DNA of 60,000 nucleotides from Cryptomeria japonica (GCF_030272615.1 NC_081414.1:525515637-525575636); one strand, 5' to 3'; counted from the stretch's first letter, positions 36,718-49,377 are shown. Numbers and translations: made by a program. Notes: generated from the sequence alone by a model not told the origin.

Positions 36718-36851
36718 AGCTTATTAATCTAAAGAAAGCCAAGAGATATCAGACCTTTCATTTTCCAATTTAATAAAGCTAAATCTTTTTAGTGGAATAT
36801 TAAAAAAATTAGAGCCTCGATATCTCTTAGCTTTCTTTATATATATAAGCT
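36718..36851. repeat. Inverted repeat / hairpin with 33-bp arms
   Basis: The left arm 36718-36750 and right arm 36819-36851 are reverse complements at 29 of 33 positions, separated by a 68-bp AT-rich loop. The best-paired part (AAAGAAAGC[C/T]AAGAGATATC) is about 20 bp with one mismatch. It could be a small MITE/foldback element or a hairpin-RNA source. No target duplication is evident. Confidence 0.7.
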
Positions 36852-36899
36852 ACTTTTCCTACAATAACAAATTACAAAATGAATGCATGCAAATATAAC

Positions 36900-37886
36900 A
36901 AGTGGAATATGCATATAAACTAAGCTTATTCAAACAAGAACATGCAAACCTCAAAACAATAAGTATGTTGATATGATGATGATTGGTTGGATGTGGTTGC
37001 TTATTGATCCAAAAACATGACGATGGTGTGAAGATGATTAAGTGATAAACTTGATAACATAATGCTCACACATGAAGGGATGATTAAAATGAGAGAAGAT
37101 GCCTCCATTTAGAGATTTTTCATGAGGAGAATCAAGGGCCAAGATTTAATGTCAAAATGGAGGGTTAGGATTTAATGGGAGTGTGGTCCCAAATTTGGAG
37201 GCTTAGCCTTGTGACAAGTGTCACAAGGAGAGGTGAGATGCAAGGGTAGGTGTGCTCACACATGTGTGAGCACACATGGGGAAACTCATGAAAGGGACAT
37301 GTCTATGACATGTGTAAGAGGTAAGGTGGCTATGAGTTGACTTGTGAGTCACATGTGGGTTAGTGAAAGTGACATGCCTATGACATGCTTTAGAGGTAGG
37401 GTGGCTCTATTGGGAAGAGCATTCTCATAGATGTGTGAGCACCCATAGTCAAAGAGTGATGTGGAGACTTGAAAATGACTTGTGCATGCAAGTCATTTAA
37501 GAGGGTGTCGTGTGTGGACTTGGGTATGTGTGAAGAATTAAAAAATAGAAATGTTAATGAGGTTAGAAATCAAGGGGATTTGCTTAATGAAGGGGGATTA
37601 AAATGTGGGTTTGTAGGAATCACCATATTAATTTAATTAATTGGGATTAGGAGGGAGATTGAGATATTGCCTAAGGTTGAGTTTGATTTATTGAAATAAA
37701 TCAAACTTTATAGGAAATGAGACATATATAATTAATTAATAAATTAATTATATGGATGGAAGGGGGAAGTAACTAAATGTGATTTAATTAATTTGGGGTT
37801 AATAAAAGGTTAATATGATTAATAAGATTAACCATGCAACGTGGGGCAATTAATTAAATATTAATTTAATTAATTTTATGTGTACA
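36900..37886 (-). mobile_element. LTR of element C (left boundary unresolved)
   Basis: On the minus strand it starts TGTACACATAAAATTAATTAA after the tract AAAAAGGGGTAAAA (37887-37900), matching elements B and D. The U3 is AT-rich with ATTAATTAA runs. About 800 bp in, 'CTCTAAATGG' replaces the TATA sequence CTATAAATGG seen in the partial copy near 39415, so this LTR's TATA box appears mutated. Confidence 0.6.
37079..37249 (-). repeat. LTR promoter-region repeat, copy 1
   Basis: About 170 bp closely matches 39389-39559 in the same orientation. Both include 'gcctccattta.aga' and 'gtggtcccaaatttggaggcttagcc'. Confidence 0.85.
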
Positions 37887-39388
37887 TTTTACCCCTTTTT
37901 GATATAGCATCATGAAGTGATGTTATATCAAAGACAAATAAATCATAGTGGATTGAAAAAGATAAGGACTAGTAGCATGATGCTCTAGTAATTGGTGGGT
38001 GATGAAGAAATGATGAGGAGGTAGTGATATGCCCCTTGAGAGGACATGTGGGTTCGAAGAACACGAGTGTGCTCTTGAAATGGAAAAGAGGATTATAGGA
38101 TAATGGAAAGATAGATAAAGAGGGGGTGAATGAGAATCATGTTGCAGTGGTATAAGAAACCTAAGTTTGATATTGTACTTGACATTGTGCATTAAGGTAT
38201 AAGGAACTAGGATGACAATGTGCCAAGCACTTGATCAAAAAGGTCAAGTGCAAACATATGCTTTATGACACCATGATATGGAAGACCATGATTCCTTTGT
38301 AGAAATGGAATGAAAAGACCATGATAAATGAAAACAATGATAACATAAACGAGCAACAAGCAAGCATGCATGACAAACCAAAAGCAAACCAAAATTTTGC
38401 CCCTAGTCAAGCTGAAAACCAAGTGATTGATTGATAAAGAGCATAGCAATGTTAATGATAAGAACAATGCATACCCCAAGGATTGGAAGGATACATCCCA
38501 TGATGATGATTGGATTTAAGATTCATCAGTGGATTATCAACTGATTTGGATCAAGATTGATGGATTGATTAAGGATGATGGGCTAGATTGCAATATTGGA
38601 TTGCATAGATTTGGATTGATTGCATTGGATTAGATTGATTTGGGATTTTTGGATTATAGGGATGAAGGGAGGATAAATGGACTGGATATGATGGGAAGAG
38701 GGTAAATGGATTGGAGATGATAGGATTGCATGGAGGATATGATGGTTAAGATAGAAGAAGGAATATGAACCATTGATAAGGGAGAAGCAAGGCTTGGTAA
38801 ACTGATGGAATGGATGGAGAGACTTCTTGGATAGTACATGGATGGATTGAGTGAATGGACATGGATAGGAGATGGAAGACTTAAGGAGGAAGGATAGGTG
38901 GATGAGGCATCAAGGACTATGTTGCAAAGGAGTGAAATGCCCCACACTAGAGGTAAAGGAATTAAGGATGGAAGGATGGTGGGTAAACATGTATGAGATG
39001 GAAGGATAATATGTAAGGGATATGGATGGTGAAGGAGTTAAGACTTGGATTGTCCAAAACATGCATATACATTATTTATTTATTTATTTTTACTAGCTTT
39101 ATCAAGATCAAAGGTAGGCACATAGGATGCATTTGGATAGGAGATGGAATATGAGATGGAGGATATGGATGAGATAGTCAAGATCAAAGATGTGAAAGGA
39201 GGATGGACTTAGATAGGATGAGGAATATGAGATGGAGGATATGGATATGCTAGACAAGATAAATATAGGAAAGGAGGATGGAATTAGATAGGATGTTGAT
39301 AGAGGATAAGTTATGGATGATGGGGATGGTAGGATGGCATGTATGAAGCTTGTCCCGAAGTGTAGAGTGCAATAGGATGAGGGGTTAG
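37887..39388. other. Element C interior, GATG-rich, no PMD gene seen
   Basis: From ~38480 to 39360 the plus strand is a purine-rich 'ggatgga/gatgagat' low-complexity tract. Minus-strand open frames there (such as 38654-38947 and 39108-39419) are its Ser/Pro/His-rich shadows. Just after the LTR, 'tatgccccttgag' (38028) matches elements B and D, but no PMD exon follows. Confidence 0.5.
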
Positions 39389-39559
39389 GGATGATTAATG
39401 TGAGAGAATAGGCCTCCATTTATAGATTTTTAATGAGGAAAATCAAGGGCCAAGATTTAATGTCAAAATGGAGGGTTAAGATTTAATAGGAGTGTGGTCC
39501 CAAATTTGGAGGCTTAGCCTTGTGACAAGTGTCACAAGGAGAAGTGATGTGCAAGGGTA
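39389..39559 (-). repeat. LTR promoter-region repeat, copy 2 (truncated LTR)
   Basis: This is the partner of 37079-37249, with an intact minus-strand TATA-like TATAAATGG near 39408-39422. Homology stops at 39559, so upstream U3 is missing. It may be the remains of element C's other LTR. Confidence 0.75.
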
Positions 39560-40885
39560 AGGGTGGTGGAGTTGTAGAGGAGGGGGTTGTGAATTAGATG
39601 GAGGATCAAATGCGGCTTTTGGGAAATGAGGACCCAAAGTAGATGAAGGGGATGATAGACGTGTGGTGGTGAATTTTAGGGCATAAGGGCCCATGATGGA
39701 TTGTGAAGATAAGGGATCTTTAGATGGAGGACTTACAAGTGGAGAGAGATTTTGGATTAGCATGTTTGGATGCCAATTTGGAATTTTCTTTGAGGTTCAT
39801 TGCTTCTATAAGTAGTTTTGGGATCCACATAGTTTTTTATTTTTTCTTTTTCGGCCTTTGTGGCCTTTTGGATTTTGCTTTCTTTTGGATCATATTTTTC
39901 TTTTCTTGAGCATGTATTTTTTATGGGACATGTTGATTCTTGGATTTTTGTGGATTTTTAGTTGTATGCATTTTAGATTTGGCATCCAAATTGCTTCCAA
40001 TAGCAATGGTATGAGTGTATGAGGATGGATGACATATATTTTATGGATGGTATGGTGGAAGGAGAGTGTGAGAAGGGATTCAAGGATGTGTACCTTTGTT
40101 GATATTTATTAGGGATCATTTGAGGTGATGGAGTGGTGGATGGAGGGATGTAAGAACCCAAGATGGATGGAAATGATGACGGGTTTAGCTTTGGAACATA
40201 AGGACCCAAAATGGATGCAGATGAGGAAGGAATAGACTTTTCAACATAAGGGCCCAAAATGGATGTGGAAGATGGGGGATAGTGTGATTTTTATTTGGGG
40301 GGCAATGTGATTTTTATTTATATAAAGGGATAGAAGATATACATTGTTGTATCCCTCCCTGATTCACCTTTCATTTATGCATAGTTAGACCTCATGGATC
40401 TAGTTTAGACTTATTATGATGTTTTTACTTATGGATCTATTATATTTTGGATGCTCTATTTTGGATGTTAGACATATCAATGATTGATATATTATGGTTT
40501 TATGTGGATGGTGATATATTCAGGACTATTATGATGATTGGACATATGTTGGATATTTGTGAGCACTCAATATATGTTGTGGAGGTTTATATTTGCTTAT
40601 GATGGTATCATGTTACGTGCTAACCCTACTTCATGCTCTATGAGATATGTTGATGTTATTGATAATGCTATGGTTACCATGATTGTATTATCATTGTGTT
40701 CGTAAAAGAGACAATGTTATACCGCTCATGAGCAAGGTGTGATATTGCAATTCTCTTCCACCTGTTTGATTATTTTATGTTATATGCAATATATAAATGT
40801 TGTTGTATAGACGTTGGTGTGGTGCAAGAATGCAGGTACTAGACATCAACTCCACCTGGCTTCACAAGTTTGAGCATGTCCTTAA
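39560..40885 (-). other. Region with a repeated 'GPYxPK' peptide on the minus strand; otherwise non-coding
   Basis: Two minus-strand frames, 39590-39763 and 39973-40257, repeat a peptide of the form S-I-L/M-G-P-Y/H-V/F-P/E-K followed by Pro/Ser-rich residues ('ILGPYVPKLNPSSFPSILG' near 40200; 'STLGPHFPK' near 39630). The DNA counterpart is 'cataagggcccaaaatggatg', recurring about every 50-60 bp. This could be a degenerate tandem-repeat segment of a Gag-like protein or simply a DNA minisatellite. I do not recognise the protein. 40280-40885 is AT-rich with nothing supported. Confidence 0.4.
40881..40885 (+). repeat. Target-site duplication CTTAA, left
   Basis: CTTAA directly precedes the LTR and is repeated exactly at 49005-49009. 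Confidence 0.88.
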
Positions 40886-41508
40886 TGTAATTCACATTTT
40901 CCCCCAATGTAAACAGTTTTAAAAGTAAGGTAATTTATTAATCATTTATTATAAGGTTTTTGTACAATATTTAATACATTTAGAAAAAGTAATAACATAA
41001 CAATATATTTATGCAGAAAATATATTCAAGAAGGAACTATTGTAAACATTAATGTACATCAATAATCAAATAGTAAAACATTAATAATAATAATAATATG
41101 CAATAGTGAAACATTAGGGCAATGACTATAAACAAAATTGATAAATACATATCTGTAAATCAAGGAGAGGTTGCTTTCTAGCACGCAAAGGATTAGTTAC
41201 AAGCGTAGGGTTTTCGAGCAAGGAATCACTCCAGGAGGACACGGTTCTTACAAAGAACCCCACATGGCTTCATGACATGAAATAAACATAGCCCTGGCAA
41301 GGACACTCTCGGGTGTACGATGTACCCTGAGTTGGACACATGTTGTGTGCCCCTTCTCCAATGCTCAATGCCCAGCCATAGACCTTAAATATCCCCTTCC
41401 TTGTGCTCTCCTTTATTATTCCTTCTCATGTATTATTCTCTGGGTATAATCTCCATACCCCCCCCCCCCCCCCCAAATTCTCTATTAATTTAAGGGTTTT
41501 TAATAATA
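40886..41508 (-). mobile_element. Left (3') LTR, first segment
   Basis: Homologous to 48273-48888. It contains a 17-C run (41458-41474), where the right LTR has a broken C-rich tract near 48838. It is interrupted at 41508 by the nested insertion. Confidence 0.9.
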
Positions 41509-44500
41509 TGTAATGCCCCACCAGGAACCCTAAAGGAAAACAACACAACTAGGCAACTAAAGGGTGAAATAATTTTTTTTTTTGTTAAAGACTAAGTGCA
41601 CTAACTAAAACCATTGCACGTTTAACAACATAGCGGAAGTCTACCATATGTTTTCTTAAGGGTAACCAATGAAGATTAATTTCGTAGATTATATTAACAC
41701 CACAGTTAATCCATTTAATTAGATAAATTGAAAACTTAAGTTTAAAACTATACATACATCCAAATTTCATAATAGAGAAATAAAAGTATTCCAATGTATC
41801 CAATTTCCATAAACCATTTAAACATAAGATCAAAACAATAACATTCATTTCACTGACCTAATAATATTATAATATCCATAAATACATGGCTTCCAATAAT
41901 ACCACTAGTTACAAAGATACAATATCAAGGTTACATAAAAGTCTGATACAATGACCACAAGGTCTCAACTGTACAATGATCTCTAACAAGAGCTGGTACA
42001 TAAACCATGAACCAAGAAACACCAGTGAAGCCTTTCCTCGCCTGAAGATACAATCCAAAACATCCAATGGGAAGTGGCACTACCACCCGACCATGTGCTC
42101 CCGAAATGGAACCACCCCACCGTGCTAGGAGATAGTAGAAAACCCTCAAGCAAGCAAAGTAAAACAAGTACGAAAGGACTACAAGACTCTGCAACCATCC
42201 ATAAAACACAACTCACAAAACACTAGTGACTCTAAGGAGAGAGTGTCATCACATAGCTTGATGGTTACCATGGTACAACCTCCATAGGTCCCAGCCCCCA
42301 TCCTCGAGTTTCTCCTGGTAACCTCTCCTGAGCCTCCGATTCCAACTAAGTCTCATGCGGACCCTACCAATCCTTTCGTGAAGACAAGGTGGTAAGTTTG
42401 CCATTCCAACCTTCTTGTAACATCATGAGCCTTGTACAAGCACTCACCTATGCACGAGGTACAGTTATCTTAATTAATATTTATCTCACTCCCCCCCAAT
42501 ATATTATTATGTTATCACTTTTTAACCAACTTTCGACGGGTTATCCTGTCATCCACTTTGGGCACGGCCCCCGCTTGAAAGCCACTCTCTCTCATAGAAC
42601 ACTAATAGGAAATGTCTCTCTCTATGCGAACTCTATGGTGAAACAGACAACCATAAACAATCCTGACAAAGCACAGGTGAAGGATACATAATCACTAACC
42701 CAAGATTGACCATTTGGACAAAAACACACAATGGCTCATATCAAAAAGGTTATACAACAACACCTAGTCAAGGAGAAATAATAACATGACACAATGACAA
42801 TTCAACCAGATTACCAATGAAATTAAGCTTGACTGCAAACACCATTTACACAAGATCCTAATACAGACAATCTTTTCTTAAAACAACCAAAAGCATAAAT
42901 AACTTGCAAATAAGGAATTTTCCAGAAAATAAGAAAATACAACTATGTTAATACAAGAAATCAATGTTGTCATTTGTCCAATAAAATTAAATAAAATCAC
43001 ATAAAAATTAACCCCCTAATTATATGTTCATGATTAATTTACAAATAAACCCGATTAGATTTTATAAATAATCTAAATTAAATTAAAAATTAAAAATTAT
43101 ATATAATATTATAATATAATTACATAAATATATATATTCTATGAATATAATATTATATAATTTTATCACATTAAAATATATAATAAAAAGAAGATATAAT
43201 TTTGAAATATCTTTCATTTCCAAAATAACATAATTAAAACCACAGAAAATACTATATACATATATATAATATTTATTTTTATTTTTTTATTTTTAATTAA
43301 TTTTATTTTTGTTTTTGTTTTTTAATTTTTTAATTTTTTAATTAATTTTTTTAATTAATGTTTTTTTTTTAAATTAATTAATTAATTAATTAATTTATTT
43401 TTTTAATACAATAATCTAAAACAAGTAAATTCTATTTTCACCCAAAATTTATTTCCAATCAAATTTATTTACAAGGAAATTAATTAATACATAATATCTC
43501 CAAAATAATATAATAAAATAATTTCCCTTAACTTTTAATAATACAATAAATTTAATTAATAATTAAATTTATTTCTATAATAACTAATAATATCACAGAG
43601 ATACACAAATATTAAAAAAGACTGCCATAGCCAAACATCGAAACAAAAATCAAACAAGAGGGAATGATTTCTCTAGTAAATCCCATTCCTTTCAAATCTT
43701 GCAATTTCCATGCACAATAAAAATCTTGGCAAAATTTGTCAAAATAACTTTTCCCAATTTTTTCAAAATTTAATCTACAAACACCGAGGTAATAACTTCT
43801 TTCCACAAACTAGAAATTAACTTCAGGAATAGACTTTAGCCAAGAACAAGAAATAATCAGACAAAATTTTAGATTTGACAAACATCTTAACACACACATC
43901 ATTCAGAAAGAAGAAAGAAATAAAATATTTTCTTAAAACAAGAATCAAAAGAAGCCACCCAGCCTGGTATAGCTTTCCTGGAAGAAATCTGTAGAAGAGC
44001 CCTAATCTTTTCAACAAGCTTCCAATAAATTTCTTCACCTAAATTTCCTGACATGTTTCCTGTGTGTCTAAAACAATGACTGATTCCCCTATTTAAACTA
44101 AAATTCTAGGTTGAATATCTTTTTCAAAAAAACTAAATTTAGAATAAAAGCAATTTTATTTTCTTTTCTAATTTTATAACAAAAGATAAGCTACCATGCA
44201 ATAATTAAAAATCATTATTCTTTCTTTTCTTTTCTCATGCAAATTAATTAATTTTCTAAATAAATAAGTAAAACAATACTTTAATTCCAATTAATTAATT
44301 TTCTAAATAAAGAATTAAAACAATACTTTAATTCCAATTAATTCTTTTTCTAAATAAAGAATTAAAACAATACTTTAATTCCAATTAATTCTTTTTCTAA
44401 ATAAAGAATTGAAACAATATTTTTATTTTAATTAATTATTTTATTCATTTATTTATTTATTTATTTATTCTTTTATTTATTTATCCTTTTATTTATTTAT

Positions 44501-45305
44501 TTAAAATTCTAGGAAACAATAAATATAATTAATCTAATTTATAAAATATATTTCTAATATCATGCAGCTTGCAACTTAATTTAATAATAATTTATTTTTT
44601 AATTAACTAAATTTATAATCTCAATACATAAACAATTTAACTATGAGACAATTCCATAAACTTAATTAATTAATTAATTAAATCCACTAAAACACTCAAA
44701 TTAAACAAAACTCAAGCAAATACTATCAAAAGATCAAACGACAAAATACGAAGGCCGAACAAACTGACAAGATGACCAACTGACGACACTCACACGAGTG
44801 TAATTGAGTAAAAATAGGGTCAACTACTATCTCCTCCACTTCCATCGAAAAATATAAGGCACGCTCAGACCTATGAAGCCAGGTGGAGACGATACCCCGT
44901 ACCTACCTGGTACTTGTACCTACAATATCCTGCATCACCGAACCACACATGCATATATATACAATATAAAAAATACAGCATACACACTGATGAAAGAGAA
45001 TTGCGATGTTCCCTGTCTCACCAAAATGAGTGAAGGAAAATCGTCCCCTTGCATCCAATACACTCGCAAACACACAACATATAATTTCACATTGCATAGG
45101 TAAAGTAAAATGTCAGTACATAGCACTAATCCATAAAATGCCATAAATCACAAGTACTGAAATACTGCAAATAAATTATACATCTCATCTTCAGATAAAG
45201 CATAATGTCATATAAATTTGAATAATATATCATGATAATGTATCCACTGAAACTAACAATAATAAAGTATGAGTCTAATAAGTTCAAACGAGGAAGGGTA
45301 CTACA
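41509..45305. mobile_element. 3.8 kb TG...CA insertion, probable solo LTR
   Basis: It splits the left LTR of the 40886-49004 element. It starts TGTAATGCCCCACC and ends GGGTACTACA, with perfect 5-bp duplications TAATA at 41504-41508 and 45306-45310. The intact right LTR shows the empty site with one TAATA. TG...CA ends and a 5-bp duplication are LTR-element hallmarks. I see no internal repeat of its own ends and no gag or pol, so a large solo LTR fits best; a non-autonomous element is possible. A very AT-rich core spans 43,000-44,720 with ATTAATTAA runs and a 47-bp tandem array. Short open frames (41585-41848, 41931-42216, 43612-44038) have no motifs. Confidence 0.8.
44242..44429. repeat. 47-bp tandem repeat, four copies
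   Basis: Four adjoining 47-bp units read AATTAATT..TTTTCTAAATAA, then an A-rich stretch ending TTTAATTCC. Units two and three are nearly identical. The last is most diverged. It runs into a (TTTA)n tract at about 44440-44505. Confidence 0.9.
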
Positions 45306-45310
45306 TAATA

Positions 45311-45425
45311 CCCCAAGGGTGGTTACAAAAGTCACACCCTTTCATTATAATTTAATGTTTCTTAATTACTTTGAAATATATATTCCTTTATTACAAATTC
45401 TTTCACGAGAAAATGTCCCATAACA
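45311..45425 (-). mobile_element. Left (3') LTR, second segment
   Basis: Continues the LTR after the nested insertion ('ccccaagggtggttacaaaagtcacaccc...cccataaca') and matches 48890-49004. Confidence 0.9.
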
Positions 45426-45436
45426 TTTCTCTCCTT
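45426..45436 (-). other. Polypurine tract of the non-autonomous element
   Basis: AAGGAGAGAAA on the minus strand directly precedes the LTR start TGTTATGGGAC. Confidence 0.85.
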
Positions 45437-48257
45437 GTAATTTAGCTATTGTCCTCAATAGAAAGAGATGCATCTGCATCACAACTCAAAGAGAAACATG
45501 TAGTCATTAACTGAATATTTGCATACTTGATTGTTTTTCTATTTCTATTTTAATTTACATACATTAGTTTCATCATTTAATTCACAAAGCTTCTTTTAAA
45601 TATTCTTTTTGTTCCATCTTTAAATACACAAGTTCAATAATCATTTTTCTAATGAATTTTTTTTATAAGAATTATATAGATGTTTTCAAAATATATCATG
45701 CATTTGAAGAACTTATTATAGTTTGTGTGTTTAATCATTTTACTTGTTCATGTAGCTCCTTTTGTGAGCACACACCGCTTACCATGCATGTCTTATATAT
45801 ATGGTCACCCATAATTTATAAAAATACAATCTATATACTCAACATACATTCCAAGACAATATTCATGCATTCTAGCCTACATGAATATCCTTCATATATC
45901 AAATGGAAAACATGCACAAAGTTATTGGGTTGATCAAGTCCAATAACAAAGTACAAAAGAAACTAAAATATTGTGATCTTGCCAAGCATCTTAACAATAT
46001 TAAAACAATATCAAATTATTAAAACATGTTAAGCTTTTCATAGAGAAACATTAGGTTTAATCCTTCCTTTATTTTAATCCAAGCATGAAGGTTGGTTTAA
46101 AAAGTTGATTTGTCTAGAACAATTATGATTTACGTATACCCATGTTTGATCAGATGAGACTTGACAAGGATATTGGTACCTTTTAATGATAGTTAGAGAT
46201 TGTTGTTTTATAGGAAAATCATGATAAATTTACAAGAAAACTATATAGTAGTGATCCCTAGACAGATTTATGATTTAAAGGGACCATATACACTTTATTT
46301 GTTGGTTTTCCCATTTCTTTCACAATGTAGTAAAATATTTTTCAATTTGACTATACCACAATTATGCACCAAAATATGATTAGCCTTGAGATGAATTACA
46401 AATTGTGAAGATAAGTCAAGGCCTTGATTACATTTCATTAAATGAAGTTTTAAGTATATTTGATCAATCTAGCCCACATATATGGCATAAATAAACGTAA
46501 CCATTTTCCCACTATGAAAGAGTAATGGGTATTTAAAAATTTTAGAGGTAGTTTCTCCCCCTGTAAAAATTGTGCATGTCCTCATGTCTAAGACTAAGAG
46601 AAACATTTTAATTCCAAATCTAGTAAAATATTATATTATTTTAACCAATTTACTCTAATAGCATAATATTTTACCAATTTTGAGAGAAAATTAATCCTAG
46701 GACCTAAGGGTTATGGCCCATGATGTAACCTATGGCTTCATAGACATTATTTATACATTATACAAAATAAGGGGGTTTGCAAGATGTGGATCAATCTATT
46801 AAGAAGATACAGTTTCTAGTTCTTTGGTATTTTTGGTACAATGAGACTAGTGTTGCAGGTCTCTTCTTATTGTTTTTGGCATAGATATATTAGTGTTTAC
46901 TCTATCCACTTGCATTGCATGACACACCAAAAATCTGAACACTTGTATTTGAAAAATGAGTAAACCTCACATAGATCACAAACTTCTTTGTTGCTGGCAA
47001 TTTTGTTATGGAGATGGTGATGTTGGCAATTTTGTTATGGAGTTGGTGCTGCTGGATATCATTTAGCATTCACCTCACATAGATCATAAACTAGCCTATC
47101 GCACTTTGCAATTACAAGAATAATGGTCGTTGTTAATAATCTCCAAAAAATTCAGGGTTTAGAGCTGTAATTTTTTTTTGAGATGGAATAATAAAAAAAT
47201 TGCAGCATTTTAAATGAGAATATTGTTTTTTCAGTTGTTTTGAAAGTTGGTTGTTTTTTTTTTTTGGAGGGGGGGGGGGGGGGGGGGGGTAGCCTGTTAA
47301 TTTTTTTTATTTTTTTTGGGTGTTGAGATTTATTTTCAACATATTCCCGTATTATATTGCTCTTTTAAAATTTTCTTAAGAATTTGTTTGCCAGTGATTA
47401 TATCACTGGGCTAATTTCGATGACAGGAATGGTGTAATTAAATCCCACTGAATGGTGTGGCTGATGCAGAAACTGGAGTCGTGTTTCAATGTAGATGCAA
47501 AATTTGAAATTTATACTTTTATAGATGGTTTTTATCGAAGGTATTTGAATAAAAGTTCACAGTAAATCTTCTCATTCAAAATAGTAAATCAACATTCAAC
47601 GAATCAACATAACCTAAATTTGGCACCACATATCAATAATTTTGGTATATTTTGAATTGTAACAGTTTTCTTTGGAACAATATTGCATTGTAAATAAACC
47701 GTAGCAAAAAATTAATGCAAACTACAATTCTGGTATAGAGTTTACGATTATTGTTTGTTGGTTTTATAATAATTTTGATTCGTATTTAAAACATGTTTTG
47801 AAGTTCCAAATTGCCTTCAAATCTTGTTGAAGTAGTAGTACTATGTTGTGTGTTGTAATCCTTATTAAATCTTGCAAGGAAATGTACTAAATTATAAAAT
47901 TTGTTCAAGTAGTGGAACTGTGTTGTGTATTTCCATCCTTAAATCTTGCAAGGGAATGTATTCAAAACTCCAAAATAATAATATGCAACAATGACAACTA
48001 CCATTTGATTTAATTCTAATTTGGCTAATGTAATCTGGTTCGTAAATGGAAACATATTTACATGGAGGTAAATTTGGTTGGCACTGTTCTTAGTTTTTAA
48101 TTGCAACAGTCCATAAATCAATTTACCATGCCAATAAGTTGCAAATTTCAATTGTCATTTTCAAGATTTATTTTATTTGATTGTTATAGGTAGAAAAAAA
48201 AAATCTTTCCAAGTTAAATATTAGGATTTATTTGTTTTTATTGTTTGAGATCGATTT
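45437..48257. other. Interior of the non-autonomous element, non-coding
   Basis: No gene found in about 2.8 kb. A 21-G run lies at 47269-47289, T-runs flank it, and the rest is AT-rich sequence without repeats that I could recognise. Confidence 0.6.
47269..47289 (+). repeat. Poly-G run
   Basis: About 21 consecutive Gs sit between T-rich tracts. It could form G-quadruplex DNA. Its true length may be affected by sequencing error. Confidence 0.8.
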
Positions 48258-48270
48258 GCATGTGATACCA
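48258..48270 (-). other. Primer binding site of the non-autonomous element
   Basis: TGGTATCACATGC on the minus strand lies two bases after the LTR end. It resembles TGGTATCAGAGCC with two differences. Confidence 0.75.
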
Positions 48271-48272
48271 AA

Positions 48273-49004
48273 TGTAATTCACATTTTCCCCCAATGTAAA
48301 TAGTTTTAAAAGTAAGGTAATTTATTAATCATTTATTATAAGGTTTTTGTACAATATTTAATACATTTAGAAAAAGTAATTTACCTAATGTTAAATAAAC
48401 ATTAAAAACATAACAATATATTTATGCAGAAAATATATTCAAGAAGGAACTTTTATAAACATTAGTGTACATCAATAATCAAATAGTAAAACATTAATAA
48501 TAATAATATGCAACAGTGAAACAATGACTATAAACAAAATTGATAAATACATATCTGTAATCAAGGAGAGGTTTCTTTCTAGCACGCAAAGGATTAATTA
48601 TAGGCCTAGGGTTTTCAGGCAAGGAATCACTCCAAGAGGACACAGTTCTTACAAAGAACCCCACATGCCTTCACGACATGAAATAAACACAGCCCTGACC
48701 AGGACACTCCCGGGTGTACATTGTACCCCGAGTTGGACACATGTTGTGTGCCCCTTCTCCAATATCAATGCCCTTCCTTATGCTCTCCTTTATTATTCCT
48801 TCTCGTGTATTATTCTCTGGGTATAATCTCCATACCACCCCCCCTCACCCCCCCATTCTCTGTTAATTTAAGGGTTTTTAATAATACCCCAAGGGTGGTT
48901 ACAAAAGTCACACCCTTTCATTATAATTTAATGTTTCTTAATTACTTTAAAATTTATATATTCCTTTATTACAAATTCTTTTGACGGGAAAAAGTCCCAT
49001 AACA
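48273..49004 (-). mobile_element. Right (5') LTR of the non-autonomous element
   Basis: This uninterrupted 732-bp LTR runs TGTAATTCAC...CCCATAACA on the plus strand and preserves the empty TAATA site. Confidence 0.92.
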
Positions 49005-49377
49005 CTTAATCCCAATGGCAAGTTGATCGGAGGTAACATGAGACCCTATCACACACTCTGGGCTTAGATCATACCTTGTCAATTCTAGTTAGGGTTGCTT
49101 TGTTGGTTGCTATGTGGATTTTATGTTATCTCATGTTGGGATGCTTTGTGGAGTTGTAATTATTAATTATTATCAATTAATTGATTTATATAGTTTATTA
49201 ATGTTTAAATTAATTTGGTTCGTTTTAATATAAATATTAATATAATTAATGTTATGTTGAGGCTTATGCTTGATTGGGTAGTTATATTATTTGTGCATTT
49301 GATTTATTTAATTTATTGATTAATAGTTTATTTGATGATTATTTAATTGGTTATTGGTTTATTTAATTGTTATTTTA
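49005..49377. other. Flanking sequence: CTTAA duplication, then TTTATT-rich tract
   Basis: 49005-49009 is the right CTTAA duplication. The rest is non-coding and becomes a 'ttatttgatttattg' low-complexity tract that continues at 53672 beyond the LINE. Confidence 0.6.

Larger units (their letters stand above)
40886..49004 (-). mobile_element. Non-autonomous LTR retrotransposon containing a nested insertion
   Basis: The ends are TGTAATTCAC and CCCATAACA (plus strand), with perfect CTTAA duplications. The right LTR is 48273-49004 (732 bp). The left LTR is 40886-41508 plus 45311-45425, about 738 bp once the insertion is removed. On the minus strand a polypurine tract precedes the left LTR (45436-45426), and a TGGTATCACATGC primer site follows the right LTR (48270-48258), resembling the initiator-Met site. 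Both mark minus orientation. The interior (45426-48272, ~2.85 kb) has no gag or pol motif in any frame I examined, so the element must have relied on enzymes from a relative. The Met-type primer site hints at a Copia-type partner; this is inference. Confidence 0.9.

Noticed and set aside
38654-39419. Ser/Pro-rich minus-strand frames
   Set aside because: Shadows of the plus-strand GGATGGA low-complexity tract.
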